A stretch of DNA of 64,000 bases from the NCBI GenBank assembly GCA_022606425.2, contig JAHDVF020001261.1:978837-1042836 (forward strand). The letters are read 5' to 3'. This stretch comes from Lepidostoma basale (Eukaryota > Arthropoda > Insecta > Trichoptera > Lepidostomatidae). Both the position numbers and the translations under genes were made by a program. Shown here one piece after another: positions 22,028 to 32,827 of the stretch. Under the pieces are notes generated by a model. It searched no databases. It was not told the origin of the DNA and was given only the letters and a program-made list of their open reading frames with translations. How positions within the stretch are numbered: position 1 is the first letter of the stretch; each line of letters opens with the position of its first letter.

Positions 22028-22140
22028 TTGACAATGTCCTGGCAAGACGAAACAATAGACTCTAATCAAATATTTAAAACCTTCTAGAAAACTGATGTTT
22101 GTTTAAATTTCGAATATTAAATATGGCGTATTATATTATT
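22028..22140 (+). repeat. HH-P1 single arm, decayed
   Basis: AAGACGAAACAATAGAC and CCTTCTAGAAAACTGATG follow the right-arm order of HH-P1. Confidence 0.45.
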
Positions 22141-22187
22141 GTTCAAGAAACGTTATATGAATCGACTATAACTATATTGATTTCAAT

Positions 22188-22500
22188 AACTAACCCTCAC
22201 GCCGTCTCTCCTAAGGGTTATGAAGAAAGAATGGACCGCCACATGGCTCTGTCATGGCATACTTATCTCGATTCCTCTACATTCATACATTGTGTCATGC
22301 ATAAACGCCAATTTCTCTAATTCCTTACGTAACCGATATTATATTTAACTGATTTGATCGTCCCATGTTTTCCCCATTCTTTCCGTGTGTCTAATAGATC
22401 TCATTTCTACTCTATCTATTATGCTTTCATCCTTCTTTTCCCAGATCCATGCTTTACTTCCATACATAAGAGTCGGTACAAGAACACCATTGTTCATTTC
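22188..22500 (-). mobile_element. RTE-A LINE with internal deletion
   Basis: The minus-strand tail and hairpin start at ~22190. The complement reaches the AVHNGVLVPTLMYG block at ~22470 but lacks the RWFGHMERMNEE to CGYSV region. Imperfect TTGATTT repeats at 22178 and 22501 may be target duplications. Confidence 0.75.
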
Positions 22501-22507
22501 TTGATTT

Positions 22508-23030
22508 TAATCCATATTTGATTTTTAAGTTGGTTAAATAACCAACTTATTTAAGAATACAACAAAATTATAAGAAATTGTTTTATTTTTTACTTACACT
22601 ATAGATGATAACAACCTTTTTCCCAAAAGTTTTTTGTGTTTTATAGGAGTTTAAATTTGAAAGTTCTTTTAACACCTGATAATTTATTAGCAAAGGGAAA
22701 CATATCACACTAATAAAACATCATTCAATATTTTATTTGCCTTATTACACCATTGTTCCAGAAAAAAATGCTTTAGTTTATACTCTCACTTCCACTTACT
22801 TTAATCAATTGCTTATCGATTGTTGCCGTTCCTTTGTCAGTACGTACGAAACTTCTCAATAATTAAGGGAGTGACAATGTGGGGAGTAGCTGATAATAGT
22901 AAGATAGTGATAATAGTATAAGGGGTTAAAAACATTAAGATTAAACCGTGCTTTTTTTCTTGAATTATGATAATAATCTATATAAATAAAAGCCAAAGTG
23001 TGTTATTGTGAAGACAATTTATTCGTATAT
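22508..23030. other. Unassigned AT-rich sequence
   Basis: Nothing recognised. Confidence 0.4.
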
Positions 23031-23120
23031 AATTAATATGAATGAAAACGTCTGTTTTATAGAAATTTAATGAAATTTTATATGAATGACATATTTCGCC
23101 TGTCTAAGCCATTATCAAAT
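23031..23120 (-). repeat. HH-P1 single arm (minus)
   Basis: AATATGAATGAAAACGTCTG, ATGAATGACATATTTCGCCT and GTCTAAGCCATTATCAAATG give the complete left arm. The right arm is absent. Confidence 0.65.
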
Positions 23121-23254
23121 GTAGCGAAAATTAAACGCATTGTTGTTATTTTATACGCGAGTTAAAGTAGCAGAATACGATAATTAAGGTTATTGACGTG
23201 GCCCAATGCATTGTTGAAAACAGCTAAGGAATAAACCCCAGAATACAGCAAAGT

Positions 23255-23880
23255 AATCTTCTTTTTCTTCTTCTTCGTCAGCCCTTATCGGTCCACTGCT
23301 GGACATAGGCCTCCTCCCTTCCCTTCCACTCGTCTCTATCTCCTGCCAGCCGTAGCCACATTCCCCCCCTCCCCCCCCCCACGGCAGCAATGTCGTCGGC
23401 CCACCTTTTTTGCGGCCTGCCGACGTTTCTCCTATTCTCCCATGGTCTCCGCCTTATTATTTTCTGGGTCCATCTATCCTCACTCTGTCTCGCCACATGA
23501 CCCGCCCATTGCCACTTCAGTCTCGCTAGTCGTTCCATGATGTCCGTTATTTTTGTTCAGCGTCTAATCTCCTCATTTCTGATTCTATCTCGGAGACTGA
23601 CGCCGAGCATATGTCTTTCCATGGAACGCTGCGTGACTCTCAATCTTTCAACATTTCTCTTGGTGAGGGTCACAGTTTCCATCCCATACGTCATCACCGG
23701 CAGTATGCATGAATCATAAAGTTTTCTCTTCAGACATACTGGAGATTCCTTGTTTTCAAGTACGTGTTTTAGTTTGCAGAAACTGCCCAGCTCAACCCTA
23801 TTCGCCTCGATATTTCCGCTGTCTGGTTCTCTTTTCTCAATTTGGGCAGCAAAGTAATACCTAGTTAAATTTATAATTAC
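23255..23880 (-). mobile_element. LINE-Q C-terminal region
   Basis: The complement reads CLKRKLYDSCILPVMTYGME, TVTLTKRNVERLRVTQRSME, RHMLGVSLRDRIRNEEIRR and, after a frameshift, MERLARLKWQWAGHVARQSE and NVGRPQKRWADDIAAVGG, ending EEAYVQQWTDKG. A GAA-rich tail follows (23255-23275). A poly-C/G run at 23365-23380 coincides with the last frame change. The protein part is the region after the RT. Confidence 0.85.
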
Positions 23881-23894
23881 AATGTTTACATAGG

Positions 23895-23960
23895 TAATGA
23901 ACTTATTAAGATGCATTAGCCAGGGAAACATGTCGTTCATATAAAATATTATAAAACTAA
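23895..23960 (+). repeat. HH-P1 right-arm fragment
   Basis: ATTAGCCAGGGAAACATGTC and GTTCATATAAAATATTATAA match the right arm. It is joined directly to the next repeat. Confidence 0.55.
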
Positions 23961-24065
23961 TTTTTATGAATTAAAACACTGTTTTTTCCTAAACCTTCGA
24001 AAAATGTCGAGAAAAATAAACTCAAAAGTGTAAAAAAGAGTGTTTTAATTCATAAAAATTCGGCA
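23961..24065. repeat. HH-P3 palindrome, internally deleted
   Basis: The outer arms TTTTTATGAATTAAAACACT and AGTGTTTTAATTCATAAAAA are perfectly complementary. Only the right core (CCTTCGAAAAATGTCGAG) is left between them. Confidence 0.65.
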
Positions 24066-24759
24066 TTATGGAATTCCACAGTGTTAACACTTTAAGTTTA
24101 TCTAACATAAAATTGCTAGAAAACGTTTTTTTCATATTAATAATTAAAAAGTGACATCACATCTAAAGTTCCATGAAGAATCATGATCATGTTTTATTAA
24201 GTTTGTTTGAAAAATCTAAAAGACAAAAAAACTGCGTACCCATAAAGACAAAAAACATAAATATCAAAGACAGTAAAATTGGCTTGAAGTCGTAGTACAG
24301 AAAAAACTAAAAGTTTATGAGCGCTATTCCTAATGTCTGCAAGAAGCATGCCCTCGTAATTCTCCAGACTGGGACAATTACCGGGAGACGTAGTTCAATG
24401 ATTTGTTTGTTGGGACAAGCTCTCCCCTATAATCCAATATTGGCTCGTTTGATGAAACAATCTTGGTCATCGCGTCGAAGGCGAGTCCGGTGTCCCCGAT
24501 CAATACATTTTTCTATGTTGGCGTGAAACAAATTCATTTTTCATTTAATTAAGACGGATACCGATCACGCAAGACTGGGAAAATATGCCCTCTAGAGAGC
24601 CGAATACTGATAGAAATTTTCTTTTTGCGCAGTTGCGATAAGAAAGGAATCAGTAAGATACGTACGAAGAAATAAAAATGTATTTAGATATACGCGTATA
24701 CATTGTTTATATGAATTAGTGAAAATAATTCACAATGGTGATACACTTCATTTTTAACA
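24066..24759. other. Unassigned sequence with a 69-codon open frame
   Basis: The frame 24317-24526 is slightly GC-richer than its surroundings, but I recognise no domain. The rest is AT-rich. Confidence 0.35.
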
Positions 24760-24905
24760 ATAATATGCTGATGAAAACGTTTCATTTCATTAGTAAATTA
24801 TTAGAGAGTGACATATTTCGCCTTATTATGCCATTTTAAATAATGCTTCACCAGTCGAAATATGTCGTTCCTATAAAATATAATAAAAAAAATTGAAAAG
24901 AGTCG
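24760..24905. repeat. HH-P1 palindromic repeat, diverged
   Basis: The left arm has GAGTGACATATTTCGCCTTA. The right arm has AGTCGAAATATGTCGTTCC and TATAAAATATAATAAAA. Stem pairing in the cores is reduced. Confidence 0.6.
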
Positions 24906-25049
24906 TATTACATATGTTTAACGTACATATTATATTGCTAAGATACTTGAAAATGTTATTAACGTAGCTTGTATAATAGATATCCTTTATGATAATCTAA
25001 TGATTTTACTGAAATCTCTTGATGGAAGTTCATTTTAAATAATCATTAA

Positions 25050-25258
25050 ATAAAACGATGTTTTTTAACTACTTCCACTTTTGTCTTTATTTAGACAGCG
25101 ACCGGTTTCGCCAGGCTCGCTGGCATCGACAGATTGTCCATACATCCACCACCTGGTGACCAGTCTGTCGATGCCAGCGAGCCTGGCGAAACCGGTCGCT
25201 ATCTAAATAAAGACAAAAGTGGAAGTAGTTAAAAAACATCGTTTTATTTAATTATTAG
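25050..25258. repeat. HH-P2 hairpin repeat, long and nearly perfect
   Basis: The outer arms (AACGATGTTTTTTAACTACT, then TCCACTTTTGTCTTTATTTA) are repeated in reverse complement almost without mismatch over ~90 nt, around a short centre at ~25138-25155. Each arm holds a core; the right one is CTGTCGA-T-GCCAG-CGAGC-CTGGC-GAA-ACCGGT-C. Position A6 is U. The near identity of the arms points to recent origin or gene conversion. Confidence 0.8.
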
Positions 25259-25279
25259 ATATCCTTTATATAAATAAAT

Positions 25280-26700
25280 ATCGAAAATATTCGAAATGTT
25301 AATTTACCAAAACATTCACTCTCAGATCATGCTATTTCTCAAAGAAAGTCAACATGGCTTCCTTCCGAAAAAATCCACAGTAACAAATCTATTTTCTTTT
25401 TCGCACAATGTCGCAGTGGGACTAGATTGTAGAATTCAAACAGATGTGATATACACTGATTTTGCCAAAGCATCGAAAGATCGGGTGGATCACGATGTAC
25501 TCTTAAGGAAGATGCATCATTTGGGTTTCAGCGTCCCACTGCTGAATCTCTGTGCGTCATACCTCAACTCCAGAAGTCAATTTGTTAGAATTGGTGGATA
25601 TAATTCTAAAGAGTTCCCCGCATTATCGGGTATTCCACAAGGATCGAACCTTGGACCATTGTTATTCCTAATCCTGATAAATGACATTCAAGACTGCATT
25701 CGGCACGGCACCTGTCTGCTCTTTGCAGATGATCTAAAGCTATTTTCGAGAATCCAGTCTATTGATGACTGCATAAAATTGCAGTCTGACATAGATGCGA
25801 TAGAAAAATGGTCAATGGAAAATAAGCTGGAATTAAACATTAAAAAATGTGTTACAATGACATTTACGCGTTCTCCAAGACCAATTGATTTCATTTATAT
25901 AATTAACAATCAGGCTCTGGAACGAGTTTCCACAATAAAGGATCTCGGTGTCGTATTTGATCCCAGGCTGACTTTTTCTGATCACGTGTTAATGTTGGCA
26001 TCGACTGGCTATAAACTTCTGGGTTTTGTCTTAAGGACTTGCAAACAGTTCCGAAATCCCGAAGCGATGACATCAATGTTTAACGGCATCGTTAGATCAA
26101 AATTAGAATACGCGAGTGGTGTATGGTCTCCATACCAGCACAAGTATGTGGAGGTATTAGAACAAATCCAGAAAAAAATTCTGAGATACCTCTACATGCG
26201 GATGAATGGGGTATATCCGAGGTTTATGCACCACAATGATCTATTGATTAACACAGAGTACCGCAGTCTCGAATCAAGAAGAAAGGGTACATTGATGATA
26301 TTAGGATTTAAAATACTCCGTAACCTCATTGATAGCCCATACCGCTTAGAGTGTTATGGTCTCAATGCACCGGACAGGTATGCTCGCGCTAGAAGACACG
26401 ATCTGTTGTGCATACCGCATAGCAGGACAAATGTCTTGGCGCAGCATACAATGACTCGGGGTATGGTGCTCTTGAATGAGGTGTCAGTCGATGTGGACAT
26501 TTTCCAAATGACCTATACGTCCTTTAAGGAACATATAGGTACATACCACAACTGTTAAATATTGTTTTATTTTATTTTAATTGTTTTATTTTAACATTTA
26601 TTTTAAAATGTATGTAAAATGCATGCAAAATTTATGTAAATTGTATACAGTAATAGGGTCATAAAAACCTGTTGTATATAAAAAAAAAAAAAATTCAATT
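25280..26700 (+). mobile_element. LINE-J, jockey-like non-LTR retrotransposon
   Basis: The open frame 25296-26558 (420 codons) is a 5'-truncated reverse transcriptase. It has the motif-A region YTDFAKA...DRVDHDVLL (one residue more than usual), SGIPQGSNLGPLLFLILIND, LLFADDLKLF with the catalytic DD, and a thumb and C-terminal region ending TSFKEHIGTYHNC. The 3' UTR ends TACAGTAATAGGGTCATAAA, then CCTGTTGTATATA and poly-A at ~26678-26692. The RT finger region and the endonuclease are missing, so it cannot move by itself. Assignment to the jockey/CR1 side is from motifs only. Its 3' end is shared with SINE-t. Confidence 0.85.
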
Positions 26701-26859
26701 TTCATTACTAATATAAACTCAATTTTTTTTTTTTAAATATCAGCAATAAAAAAATTTATTTGAATATGATTATACAACTTGAATTTAAATCCAAAATTAA
26801 AAATTGTGATTTTTTAAATATAAGTTAGCTGCACAACTTTTTAGCTATTTATTCTCATG

Positions 26860-27055
26860 ACATGTTATAGGTTGCTTCTTTATCGCCATTTTTATTGACA
26901 CGTGAATTCTACCAGACCAAAGACAGTGTAAGATTATTTTGTGAAATTGCACTGTCATTGCCGGGAATCGAGCCCGGGAACTTCGGTGTAATTGTCATAA
27001 CTGTTGCCACTACCACAAACTACCAAAGTTGTTTGTGGTAGTAAGAGATATTCCA
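26860..27055 (-). mobile_element. SINE-t copy
   Basis: The complement has a CCCGGGCTCGATTCCCGGCA B-box region near 26960, the body with GTCACGTGT-like words, and a decayed 3' part. The A box is degenerate. Confidence 0.7.
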
Positions 27056-27689
27056 GAATGATCTTTAAATAATTATATGACAATACATGAATTATTAGCG
27101 AATGATTAGGATAAAACTTCATATTTAAACCTTGACAAGACTACTGTAGTTTTTGTATTGCGTTCTAGGACGCTTGAGGGTGATCTAGAAATCCCATCCA
27201 TTTCTTCTTCTTTCCCTTTGCCATCTTCTGGGGTGGGCCCTCCTCGTAAGAGAAATCCCATCCCTTTAGTAACAAATATTGTGTGGGTAGACGCCTCCTT
27301 CTTGTATCAACAATATATTAATAAAACACCGTAGTTACGTATTTGCGTACATATTTAATATGATTCAGCGTGGTTTTTACCGATAAATTTGAACGTAACA
27401 GAAAATGTGGCATGAATATTTAATATTTTCATTTCACCTTAATTAAATCTCAATATGAAAATAATCACAGGCGGCTTCTTTGTGATTATATTCACTCAAG
27501 TAAATATAATATTTCTAAAGAGAAATGTTAATTTATATTTCCCGCAAAATATTGCTTAAAAAAGTTGTAACGGAGAAATTAAATTATACGCATAAACAGA
27601 AGTACATTGACACTAATTACATTAAATACCTCAAATAATAACAAAGAATTTACTAGTTTTAGAATTATAACCTAAGTATGATCTTGAGA
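27056..27689. other. Unassigned sequence
   Basis: GAAATCCCATCC occurs twice around 27188-27262 with a TTCTTCTTC run between, perhaps the end of an old minus-strand LINE. Nothing else was recognised. Confidence 0.35.
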
Positions 27690-27945
27690 CCAAAACCTGG
27701 TGTTGCAAAAGTAACTTGGAGGCATATGAGTAACCAAGAGATCCATACGATGACCCAGCAGCTCCTTATAACGATTACCGTAACAGCCAGTCGCCTAGCA
27801 TGAATTGGAGTAAGACCTCTAGGAAGGTCTAGACAGCCCCTCATGGATATGTTCTGGCTGATCTGGCTAGACTGTGGGCTGCTGGGAGCATTGAAGAAAA
27901 TAATCATGGAGGCTAAAACTCTTTAAGAGTTGTATTGCCATAAGA
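27690..27945 (+). mobile_element. Possible LINE C-terminal remnant
   Basis: Frames read SNQEIHTMTQQLLITITVTA and SRLA, stop, IGVRPLGRSRQPLMDM, then EAKTL. They recall the GRVRPLGRPRxRWxD end of insect LINE proteins, with the RRMxD part deleted. The support is weak. Confidence 0.4.
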
Positions 27946-28754
27946 AGAATAGTAAACCATTTTGCAAATATATTTTTTCTACAAAAATATTACAATTATA
28001 TAAAAAATATATATATTCTTTCTCTTACATATGTTATTTATGTACTCGTATCAATTGTGTATTTTTTTTCTGTTGTGTTGCTATGTATGTACGGCGGGAC
28101 ATCGAGGGAGAATAGCGTAGCTTAAATGTGGTCTGGGTCTCCCTTGGTTGCAAATATACATATATATTTTTTTAACGTAAGTCCCGCATGGACGGGGGAC
28201 GGGCCTAGGGAGTACACGAGTGAAGCTGGCAAAAGGCGCCGCTGCGCCTATAACAGCTTCGGGTAAGCGGAGGGAGCCGTCAATGGCTCGGCCATATACG
28301 AGTATTAAATCAAAAAATCAAAAATGACATTATAGTTTTCAAAATATAATACTATTTATGCAATTCATAGTTAAGTAATTATTCCTTGTAAAATATGTTT
28401 ATCTTCTTGTAAAGTCATGTTCAATTGTGAAATTTGATAATGTCCAAGTAAGGCGTGACTTAACTTCTTTAAAATGTACGTTTTCCTCAATAAACATAAT
28501 AACTAGTCGAAATAAAAATTGGAAAAATATGTAATGCTAATTAATTTTATTATATCTGTTTTACAGTTCCAACCGGATTTGGTAGCTCGCTGTCATCCTT
28601 ATGCGCTACAACATTTGACTAGGCGTTGACAGTACGTAAGTATTTTGTTAATTTCTAATACCAACAAATAATTTTCTATACATATTTTTTCATTATATTT
28701 TTGGTAATTTTTGGTTTCAAGAAATTAATCAAAGTATCACTTGAAAAAGAAGTA
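27946..28754. other. Unassigned sequence with a GC-rich patch
   Basis: A GC-rich patch lies at 28165-28300 (CCCGCATGGACGGGGGACGG, AGCTGGCAAAAGGCGCC). It has no recognised gene. Otherwise the stretch is AT-rich. Confidence 0.35.
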
Positions 28755-29695
28755 TATCTACTTAAACAAAGATGGCAGTACATAATAAAGTTCTAGTGCC
28801 AAGCCTTATGTTTGAAATTGAAGCTTGGAGCAAAAAAGGATGAAAGTAGGAAAGATGCCGTAGAAATGAGATCACTGAGAATAATGCGCAGGAAAACGAT
28901 ATATGATATAAAACCGAATGACGAAATAAGGAAGAAATGTAAGGCAGATGATTGCATTATAAATAAAATAAAAAATGGATCCCTGAATTGTTTGGACATA
29001 TGAAAGGAATGGACGAGAGAAGAATGTTTAAAATGTTGTATTCAAGTAATGTAAATGGCAAGATGGAATGAAACTGGCAAAAGAAGGATGAAAGTAGAAT
29101 AAATGCAGTAGAAATGAGATCTCTTAGACGAATGTGTAATACTCTGAATATGATAGTGTCGAATGAAAATATAAAAAGTGAATGCGGTGCGAATGATGGT
29201 GTAATGAACATAATAATGAAAGGATCATTAAAATAGTATATTTTAACGATGTAAATGGAACCAGAAATAGAGGAAGACCGAGGAAAACGTGGCACAATCA
29301 AATAAATCAAATATTGAATGTCGGCCATGTGAGGAGTCAGAGAAATCGACGCGCGTGCATGACACGATGTATGAATGTTAAGGAAGCGAGAGAAATATGT
29401 CAGGAAAGAAAAGTGTGGCAATCCATTCTTTCTGCCTACCCTTTTGAGGAGACGGCGTGATGGTTAGTTAGTTAGTTGGTTATAAATGGCAAGTCAAGCC
29501 GTGGAAGACCAAGCAAAGCATTAGATGATCAAATTAATCAATAACGAAAAGGCGGCCATATTCGAAGTCGAAAAAATCGACGAGCGTGCATATTACGATT
29601 AATGAAGGGTACGAGAAATATGTCAGGACAGGGCAGTATGGCGGTCCTTCCTCTCTGCCTACTCCTCCGGGGATGGTTAATTAGAAATTATTCGG
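28755..29695 (+). mobile_element. RTE-B LINE interrupted by an RTE-A copy
   Basis: The first part (28755-29062) has ALVPSLMFEIEAWS-like and RIMRRKTIYDIKPNDEIRKK blocks of RTE-B. The second part (29483-29695) continues with GKSSRGRPSKALDDQINQ- and GGHIRSRKNRRA-like blocks to TACTCCTCCGGGGATGGTTA. The split is explained by the nested insertion at 29063-29482. Frameshifts are common. Confidence 0.85.
29063..29482 (+). mobile_element. RTE-A LINE nested in RTE-B, 11-bp duplication
   Basis: TAAATGGCAAG occurs at 29052-29062 and 29483-29493, directly at the two edges. The insert runs from the WNWQKKDESRINAVE block to the hairpin and TTAG tail, with an internal deletion near 29235 (RWFGHMERMN lost). 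Confidence 0.9.
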
Positions 29696-30287
29696 CAGTG
29701 TAAAAAAGGAGTTACTTCAATTTCTTATTTCAAACCATAAGAAATTCAATGAAATAAAACAATTTATATGATTTTAATACAGATATTCGAAAATTTTATT
29801 ATGAAATTTATCAATCGCTTATGTTAATAGAAATTCGTAAGAATCAGTTTAAATAGTCATCGATTTACAACCATTAATTACAATTAATTTGAGATAACGT
29901 TTAATTAATCTGTCTTTCAAATATTTCACAAAGTATTTGTTATTATTACGACTGCGATGGTATTCCCAAGGGATAAAATATTATCACCGAGTATTCCTTT
30001 GTTCCCGTCACTAACCTGTTCTACCCCCACAACCCCCACAACCCCCTGGGCGCGCGCTGCGGTACCAGGGTAACCTTTTTTTAGATTTTATTCTTCCGTT
30101 TCATTCATTCATTTTTGATTCAGTTCTGCGTAATACAGAGCTTTGCTCAAAAATAATAAGTTTATTGTGTATTTCATTCTACTGTCTTCTGAATTGATAC
30201 GGTAAGAACATATGTATATTAGTTATTCATTGTAGTAAAACAGTTATAATTTATTTATTCCAATTACATCGAATTAAGATATTTATT
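29696..30287. other. Unassigned sequence
   Basis: It contains a short C-rich segment (ACCCCCACAACCCCCACAAC at ~30031). No gene was recognised. Confidence 0.4.
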
Positions 30288-30293
30288 AAATAG

Positions 30294-30386
30294 AAGCGAG
30301 AGAAATATGTCAGATAAGAAAAGTGTGGCAGTCCATTCTTTCTGCCTACCCCTTCGGAGAGACGGCGTGATGGTTAGTTAGTTATG
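30294..30386 (+). mobile_element. RTE-A LINE, extreme 5' truncation
   Basis: It holds only the last ~15 codons (EAREICQ-like), the 3' UTR with TACCCCTTCGGAGAGACGG, and the tail. AAATAG at 30288 and 30387 may be its target duplication. Confidence 0.75.
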
Positions 30387-30543
30387 AAATAGTATAATTT
30401 TTTTATAAAATTTTATAAAAAAAGGTTATTCTCATGATAGTTTTTTAAGTTTTACTCAAATTATAGAAATATGAATTTTAAAATTATACAATATTTTAAA
30501 CACTTTATATATAATATTTTTACACCAACTTATTTTCTGTTAA

Positions 30544-30583
30544 AACCGACCGGTTTCGCTCCCGCCGGAGCTTCGTGAGGGTT
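30544..30583 (-). ncRNA. Hammerhead-ribozyme-like core (one box change)
   Basis: Minus strand: AACC (stem I), CUCACGA (box, G5 is C), A, GCUCC-GGCG-GGAGC (stem II), GAA, ACCGGU (self-complementary stem III), C, GGUU (stem I). AACC and GGUU pair fully. The G5 change should prevent cleavage. The extra A before stem II is unlike the textbook motif. Confidence 0.4.
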
Positions 30584-30662
30584 ACAAAAGACACTGATCT
30601 ATCCTGTAAAACCGGTTTGTTTTAAGTGGTGTAAAAACTTATAAAATTGTAGTATGTGTAAA

Positions 30663-30699
30663 GCCCTGAAGAAGCTCGCATAGAGCGAAACCGGTTGGC
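30663..30699 (+). ncRNA. Hammerhead-ribozyme-like core, consensus box
   Basis: GCC (stem I), CUGAAGA (fits CUGANGA), A, GCUC-GCAUA-GAGC (stem II), GAA, ACCGGU (stem III, no loop), U, GGC (stem I). All conserved core positions are met except for one extra base between the box and stem II. Stem III without a loop could only form between two copies. Activity is not shown. Confidence 0.45.
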
Positions 30700-30794
30700 C
30701 CTCATCCTCACAAATGAAGTGGTTGTATACCAAGTACAAAAAGTGTTTAATTAAGTGTTATAAAATTGTGTTCACGTTGTTTTTATAATTGCTA

Positions 30795-31045
30795 TACCAC
30801 AACTTTTTTTTTGTATACAACAGGTCGTTTGAACCCAATTACTGTATACAATTGATTTTTTAGATTTTATATTGATTCTCGTGACATGTGACAGGTAGCC
30901 AATCTATCGCCATTTTATTGTCACGTGAATTATACACCAGATCAAAGACAGTGTGACAATTACATAGCCATTGCCGGGAATCGAACCCGGGACCTTCGGT
31001 ATGGAAGTCAGAGCTCTAACCACTCTGCCACGAAGGTCGTTAGTG
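30795..31045 (-). mobile_element. SINE-t, best preserved copy
   Basis: The complement starts with a tRNA-like head: GTGGCAGAGTGGTTAGAGC (A box), then GGTTCGATTCCCGGC (B box). It has the body with CACGTGACAATAAAATGGCG and ends GTATACAGTAATTGGGTTCA, then ACGACCTGTTGTATAC and an A run. The B box and the A box fit a pol III promoter. The head cannot fold into a complete tRNA that I can confirm. Confidence 0.85.
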
Positions 31046-31643
31046 CTTCATACGAAAATAATATAAATTTAAATAACATTTATGAACATATCATTCTAAA
31101 TCGTTACAATTCAGATAATATTACAATTGTAATAATTGTAAATAACTGGTATATTATTGTTGTTACACTTCAGCTTGACATTTGATTTTCAATTTTATTA
31201 TGAAATCTATAGAATATATTTACTATTAATTTGCCTCTTATTCTTTAACAATTTATCATTTGTTTTATTGGAGACCTGGTGAAAAATCGTTTCGTTTTAA
31301 CTATAGAAGAAATTTTTTTATGACTTTCTTTGACTGAACCAGAAACTGTTAAATTAACTAAAAAGAGAAAAGAATACCCGGGTACCTAAACGGCATATTA
31401 TTTCTCCAGGCACACAAAGGTTAAGGGAGGTAAGACGACGATTGGTATCGGATCGCTTCTGAAAGGCATCAGACAAAAGGATTCCTCTTGTCGAATATCT
31501 CCCGAATTGCATAGGGATGAATTAAGTCCCTTCTGGTAGCATCACATAAAATTCATTCTTCTGTTCAAAAAAATAATATCATGTTACCGTGTCAAAAATT
31601 AATTCCATGTATTTTTCCGATTCTTACCTCAATATGTTTATAT
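31046..31643. other. Unassigned AT-rich sequence
   Basis: No feature recognised. Confidence 0.4.
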
Positions 31644-31653
31644 AACTATACAT

Positions 31654-32212
31654 TCTTTTCTTCTTCTTCTTTTTCTTCGATGGCCCTACAGCCCATATCG
31701 AGCCTTAGCCTCCAGTATTCTTCGCCTCCAACTCCTCCTGTCCTCCGCTTCGACCCTCCAATCTGACACTCCTAACAATCTTGCTCCATCTCTCCCAACT
31801 TCATCCTCCCATCGCAGCCTTGGTCGTCCAATTGGTCTTCTACCACCTGGGTGCCACTCCAGCAATCTTTTTGGGGTTCGCGATGAAGGCATCCTCTGCA
31901 CGTGACCGGCCCATCTCAGTCTATTCAGTCTGACCTGTGTAGAGAGACTGGGAGCTTTGTAAATATTGTACAGCTCGTCATTATGCCGCACTCTCCAGCC
32001 TTCACCGTCATTCACAGGCCCCAGAATTCTGCGCAGCACCCTTCTTTCAAAAGTATCCAGTCGCTCTGCAGATTTCGCTGTCATTGTCCGCGCCTCACAC
32101 CCATAGGTCACTACTGTTCGGATGATTGTTTTATACAGGGTGATTTTGGTTTTCCAGTGTACGTTTCTTGATTTGAGCGCTGGTAGTAGAGAGAAGAATG
32201 TTTTGTTACCAA
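31654..32212 (-). mobile_element. LINE-G 3' fragment with 10-bp duplication
   Basis: AACTATACAT occurs at 31644-31653 and 32213-32222. The complement has one open frame: KTKITLYKTIIRTVVTYGCE, ERLDTFERRVLRRILGPVND, RLNRLRWAGHVQRMPSSRTP, GGRRPIGRPRLRWEDEVGRD and EAKARYGL, then a GAA-rich tail. It is the C-terminal part of a non-LTR retrotransposon protein. It is nearly identical to the plus-strand copy at 51348. Confidence 0.9.
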
Positions 32213-32319
32213 AACTATACATATACGATTAAATTATTTCAATTGATGATACTGATGATTATTTGTTTAGTTTAATTTTTTTATATATAATATTATGCAT
32301 ATTTATTATGCACATTTTT

Positions 32320-32770
32320 TGCGAGAAGATCATCTATGAGAGTAGGCTGACTTTTCGTGCACATATAGAGAGGATTTGTGGCATTGCACTGCGGATGTTG
32401 GGCTTCATCGTCCGGACCGGAAGAGTTTTCAGAAACCCCAATGTACTCAGAGTCCTATACAACGCGTTGGTTCGGAGCAGTTATGGATGGACTGTGATAT
32501 GGAGTCCTCACGAGGCGAGATCAGAAAAAATGTCTAAGGTATCTCTACATGAAGAAGTATGATAGTTATCCGTGGCTCAATCCCACGGAATTTCTTTTGG
32601 GGATGCTCGGAAGCAATTCTCTACAGCTTCGAAGAGATGAGCATATAATAACCCATTTCTTTAGATTAATCAGGGGATATTTAGAGAACTCGGCCGTGCT
32701 AGAGGATGTTGGTATTTGACCCCGATAGATATCTCCGACAGCGACAAACACAGATTGTTTATTAAAAAAA
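32320..32770 (+). mobile_element. Jockey-like LINE remnant
   Basis: The frame reads ESRLTFRAHIERICGIALRM, LGFIVRTGRVFRNPNVLRVL and YNALVRSS..TVIWSPHEAR. After a frameshift it continues SNSLQLRRDEHIITHFFRLI and GYLENSAVLEDVGI. The order matches the post-RT part of LINE-J (FSDHVLMLASTGYKLLGFVL), but it is another subfamily. Confidence 0.75.
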
Positions 32771-32827
32771 AAAACACTTTTTATGTTATCGATATTCAAG
32801 AATGAATTATCTTTTTTAGAGATTCTA

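Larger units (their letters stand above)
30535..30745. repeat. HH-P2-related repeat with two outward hammerhead-like cores
   Basis: The left core faces left and the right core faces right, with ~80 nt of unique sequence between. Both use the ACCGGT stem after GAA. A third ACCGGTTT at 30628 belongs to a partial arm. Confidence 0.7.

Noticed and set aside
25296..26558. A 420-codon host gene
   Set aside because: RT motifs (PQGS, FADD) and a poly-A tail show a 5'-truncated LINE.
30960..31040. A tRNA gene on the minus strand
   Set aside because: A and B boxes are good, but the same head recurs in at least six copies joined to one body and LINE-like tail; it is the SINE-t head.
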